In this document: positions 19,233-21,256 of the stretch, one piece after another
Layout of the letters: every line of letters begins with the position of its first letter
Position numbering within the stretch: the stretch's first letter is position 1
Origin: DATKCA01 sp035544675
Lineage (GTDB): Bacteria > Acidobacteriota > Thermoanaerobaculia > Gp7-AA8
Length of the DNA stretch: 21,256 bases
Direction of reading: 5' to 3'
Assembly: GCA_035544675.1 (NCBI GenBank)
Contig: DATKCA010000247.1
Coordinates: forward strand, 1 to 21,256
Notes under the pieces: model-generated
What the model was told of the DNA's origin: nothing
Seen by the model: the letters and a program-made list of their open reading frames with translations, nothing else
Databases searched by the model: none
Program-made: the position numbers and the translations under genes

Positions 19233-20480
19233 GTGGGCAAAGTGCTCGTCTGGATCGCGGCCGTCGCGGCCGGAGTCTGGCTTCTGCTCTGGATGGGGAC
19301 CGCGGTCATCGCACATTCGATGGCCGGGCGTGACGACACGGCCTGGCCGCTCGGGCTCGGCAGGTCGAGCGAGGTTCTGCGACGCTTTCCGTCTGCGCCG
19401 GCCAGTGTCGGGGCGGTCCGGCTGGCCGCTCTGGCCCGTCCGATGGGCCTCGAGCTGACCCCACGGGCAATGTCTGCCCCTCCCGATGCCCGGCAGCAGA
19501 CGTTCGCGGTGCGCGGCGAGCTGAATCAGCACGTGACGCGGCAGATCCAGAGGGCCAATCCGGTGATCGATCCGCTGCCGGAGACACTCACGGCGTTTTT
19601 CAAGGCGCACGACGCGGACATGGCCCGACTGCGCGCGCTCATCCTGAGCGATGAGCTGATGGCGTGGGCCCAGGACATCGAGTCGCCTTCCGCATCTCCG
19701 ATCCCGCGGCTTTCCGGTCACATGACGCTGACCAGAGTGTTCGTGGCCCGGGCGCTCGACCTGGCGCGGAGAGAGGACGGGGCAGCGTGGGAAGATCTGC
19801 GGGCTGCCTGGGCGGTGAACCGCAATCTCCTGGAGCGTCCGGAGATCATCTCGGTCCTGGTCGGGATCGCCTCGGCCCGGACGGTGAACGCAGCCGCTCG
19901 CAAAATGCCGTTGCCGGCGCCGGAGTGGCTGGGTGAGTTGCAGCGCTTCGACTATCGCCGGGCCACGCTGGCCGCGCACCAGGCCGAGGCGTGGTCGATG
20001 TCGCAGCGAATCCGCGATGAAGTGAGTGTGGACGAGGACGTGAACGATCCGGCCAGCGGCGTGGCGCGGCGGATTCGCGAGCGCCTGCTCGCGCCGTACA
20101 CGAGGCTGTGCATGCTCGATGAGCTGGAGCGATGGCGGGCCATCGCCATCGAGATCGCCGCCGCAACCGAATGCGACCTCGATCTCGGAGCGGTGGCGCA
20201 GAGACGCCGCGCGGCCATTCCCTGGTGGAACCTGCCCGCGCGCGACATGCCGGTGCCGAACGTGGCCTCGATGTGGCAGCGTCTTCTCCGCTTCCGCGCC
20301 GAGATCGAGGCAACCGAGCGCGCGCTCGACCTGCGCGCCGGACGCCCCCCGCGCCGCCACTCGGCCTGTTCGGACGGTCACTGGGAGTATTCAGCAGGCG
20401 GCCTGCGGTTCAGCAGACGTCTCGCGCCGCCGGAGATTCCCGCCGCGGCGATCCCGGTCGAGTTCTGGTTGACGCGTTAG
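19233..20480 (+). CDS. Membrane-anchored protein of unknown function
   Basis: A 415-residue protein that I do not recognise. One N-terminal membrane segment (VLVWIAAVAAGVWLLLWMGTAVIA, about 5-28) is an uncleaved anchor, with the rest probably periplasmic. The body is mostly alpha-helical and rich in Ala, Arg and Leu (LTRVFVARALDLARREDGAAWEDLRAAWAVNRNLLERPEIISVLVGIASARTVNAAARKM). A short Cys-containing C-terminal module, CSDGHWEYSAGGLRFSRRLAPPE, follows. No catalytic motif is seen. The GTG at 19233 has a TAGCAT box 6 nt upstream. It converges on purQ with 6 bp between stops. Codon usage matches the neighbours, so it is a genuine resident gene. Confidence 0.8.
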   Translation: MGKVLVWIAAVAAGVWLLLWMGTAVIAHSMAGRDDTAWPLGLGRSSEVLRRFPSAPASVGAVRLAALARPMGLELTPRAMSAPPDARQQTFAVRGELNQHVTRQIQRANPVIDPLPETLTAFFKAHDADMARLRALILSDELMAWAQDIESPSASPIPRLSGHMTLTRVFVARALDLARREDGAAWEDLRAAWAVNRNLLERPEIISVLVGIASARTVNAAARKMPLPAPEWLGELQRFDYRRATLAAHQAEAWSMSQRIRDEVSVDEDVNDPASGVARRIRERLLAPYTRLCMLDELERWRAIAIEIAAATECDLDLGAVAQRRRAAIPWWNLPARDMPVPNVASMWQRLLRFRAEIEATERALDLRAGRPPRRHSACSDGHWEYSAGGLRFSRRLAPPEIPAAAIPVEFWLTR

Positions 20481-20486
20481 CTTCTC

Positions 20487-21182
20487 TCAGACGCGCGCCA
20501 GCGACGCCACGATGGACTTGAACACGCCCAGCCCGTCGGCGTTGCCGAGGAGTGGCTCCGAGCAGCGCTCCGGATGCGGCATCATGCCCAGGACGTTGCG
20601 CCTGGCGTTGACGATGCCGGCGATGTTGCGGGCCGACCCGTTCGGATTGGCCTCGCGCGTGACGCGGCCCTCTTGGTCGCAGTAGCGAAAGACCACCTGG
20701 CGATTCTGCTCCAGCTCGTCGAGCACCGCATCCTCGGCGAAGTAGTTGCCTTCTCCGTGCGCGATCGGAGTGGTGATGACCTGCCCCCGCTCCAGCTCCG
20801 ACGTGAACGGCGTGTCCGTCTCCTCGGTGCGGAGGTGAACGTCGCGGCTGATGAAGCGCAGATGCTCGTTCCGCATCAGCACCCCCGGCAAGAGCCCCGC
20901 CTCGGTCAGGACCTGGAAGCCGTTGCAGATGCCCAGGACCAGGCCGCCCGCCGCGGCGTGTTTGCGGATGGGCTCCATGACCGGGGCGAACTTGGCGAGC
21001 GCGCCGGCCCGGAGATAGTCGCCGTACGAGAAGCCGCCGGGCACGATGACGCAGTCGCTGCCCTTGAGGTCGGTGTCCTTGTGCCAGAGAAACTCGGCGT
21101 CCGCGCCGATGACATCCCTGGCGACGTGCATCGCGTCGTGATCACAGTTGGAGCCGGGGAGGACGACGATCCCGAATTTCAT
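20487..21182 (-). CDS. purQ: Phosphoribosylformylglycinamidine synthase, glutaminase subunit
   Basis: A 231-residue class I glutamine amidotransferase that supplies ammonia to PurL in purine synthesis, acting with PurS and PurL. The start is MKFGIVVLPGSNCDHD, the usual PurQ opening. PGGFSYGDYLRAGALA (48-63) and the nucleophile elbow GICNGFQVL with C86 are present, and the His/Glu pair is in GMMPHPER near the end. The TPIAHGEGNYF segment is typical. Length matches stand-alone PurQ. The ATG at 21182 is preceded by TAAAAT at a 6-nt distance. GGAGG is present here only on the opposite strand (the coding strand reads GCCTCC), so a leaderless start is likely. PurS and PurL are not in view and may lie beyond the right edge. 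Confidence 0.97.
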   Translation of the reverse strand: MKFGIVVLPGSNCDHDAMHVARDVIGADAEFLWHKDTDLKGSDCVIVPGGFSYGDYLRAGALAKFAPVMEPIRKHAAAGGLVLGICNGFQVLTEAGLLPGVLMRNEHLRFISRDVHLRTEETDTPFTSELERGQVITTPIAHGEGNYFAEDAVLDELEQNRQVVFRYCDQEGRVTREANPNGSARNIAGIVNARRNVLGMMPHPERCSEPLLGNADGLGVFKSIVASLARV

Positions 21183-21188
21183 GGAGGC

Positions 21189-21194
21189 ATTTTA
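21189..21194 (-). promoter_or_regulatory. -10 box of purQ, leaderless spacing
   Basis: On the minus strand TAAAAT, 6 nt, then the purQ ATG. It is the strongest of the -10-like boxes in this window. Confidence 0.55.
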
Positions 21195-21222
21195 TCCCGA
21201 GCGCCCGTGGCGCAGCCGGGAT
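21194..21222. promoter_or_regulatory. Palindrome upstream of purQ
   Basis: ATCCCG-A-GCGCC-CGT-GGCGC-AGC-CGGGAT, an interrupted inverted repeat of 11 pairs that touches the purQ -10 box. It could be an operator or another dispersed palindrome. Confidence 0.45.
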
Positions 21223-21235
21223 CGCCTCTCAGCGG

Positions 21236-21256
21236 AAACCGGTAACCGGAAACCGG
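21236..21256. repeat. AAACCGG heptamer array, cut by right edge
   Basis: AAACCGG, TAACCGG, AAACCGG, 7-bp period, running off the window. It is the same family as at 149-225 and 17162-17231. Confidence 0.9.

Noticed and set aside
17232..20381. 1049-residue reading frame as the full acs product
   Set aside because: The conserved Acs start is at 19199; the upstream codons are antisense to the 19233 gene and contain shadow sequence.

Overview
The window is GC-rich, densely packed bacterial chromosome. The gene set is housekeeping: PurQ, Acs, FabG, Tmk, HolB, QueA, a MogA/MoaB protein, a NamZ-type muramidase and an AMIN/amidase_3 cell-wall amidase. Lipoproteins and periplasmic wall enzymes suggest a diderm. 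Taxonomy is inference: an uncultured soil or sediment lineage such as Acidobacteriota (Thermoanaerobaculia-like) fits the gene style, but nothing here proves it. No transposase, phage gene, rRNA, tRNA or CRISPR was seen. Long antisense reading frames (for example opposite acs) are shadows produced by high GC.

Layout, left to right. The 5' end of an RluA-type pseudouridine synthase (-) is cut by the left edge and followed by a heptamer array. Next come a translationally coupled pair moaB-like > namZ-like (-), queA (+) divergent from it, and a 2Fe-2S ferredoxin (-). An unknown small protein (+) precedes an Lrp/AsnC regulator overlapping an EamA exporter (+). Then follow a membrane TPR protein (-), a zinc alcohol dehydrogenase with an SRPBCC partner (-), and a threonine/serine dehydratase (+). 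A lipoprotein (-) diverges from an amidase > GerMN lipoprotein operon (+). A 456-bp gene-free stretch (13286-13741) carries operator-like palindromes, two promoters and a strong candidate structured RNA with its own terminator. The co-directional series acs > fabG > glycosyltransferase > tmk > holB (-) follows, then an unknown membrane-anchored protein (+) divergent from acs, and purQ (-).

Three things stand out. (1) Many gene gaps are filled with short tandem arrays whose unit sequence differs from gap to gap but whose period is always 7 bp. Three successive spacers in the acs-tmk series carry three different heptamer families, and two of them form 20-21-bp perfect hairpins. (2) A palindromic REP-like repeat occurs four times, with a compensatory base change in its stem, and has been absorbed into the ends of two proteins. 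(3) At least nine genes have a TANNAT-like -10 box only 6-10 nt before the start codon and mostly no Shine-Dalgarno sequence, which suggests widespread leaderless transcription. The structured RNA at about 13526-13712 may be a divergent 6S RNA or an undescribed RNA.
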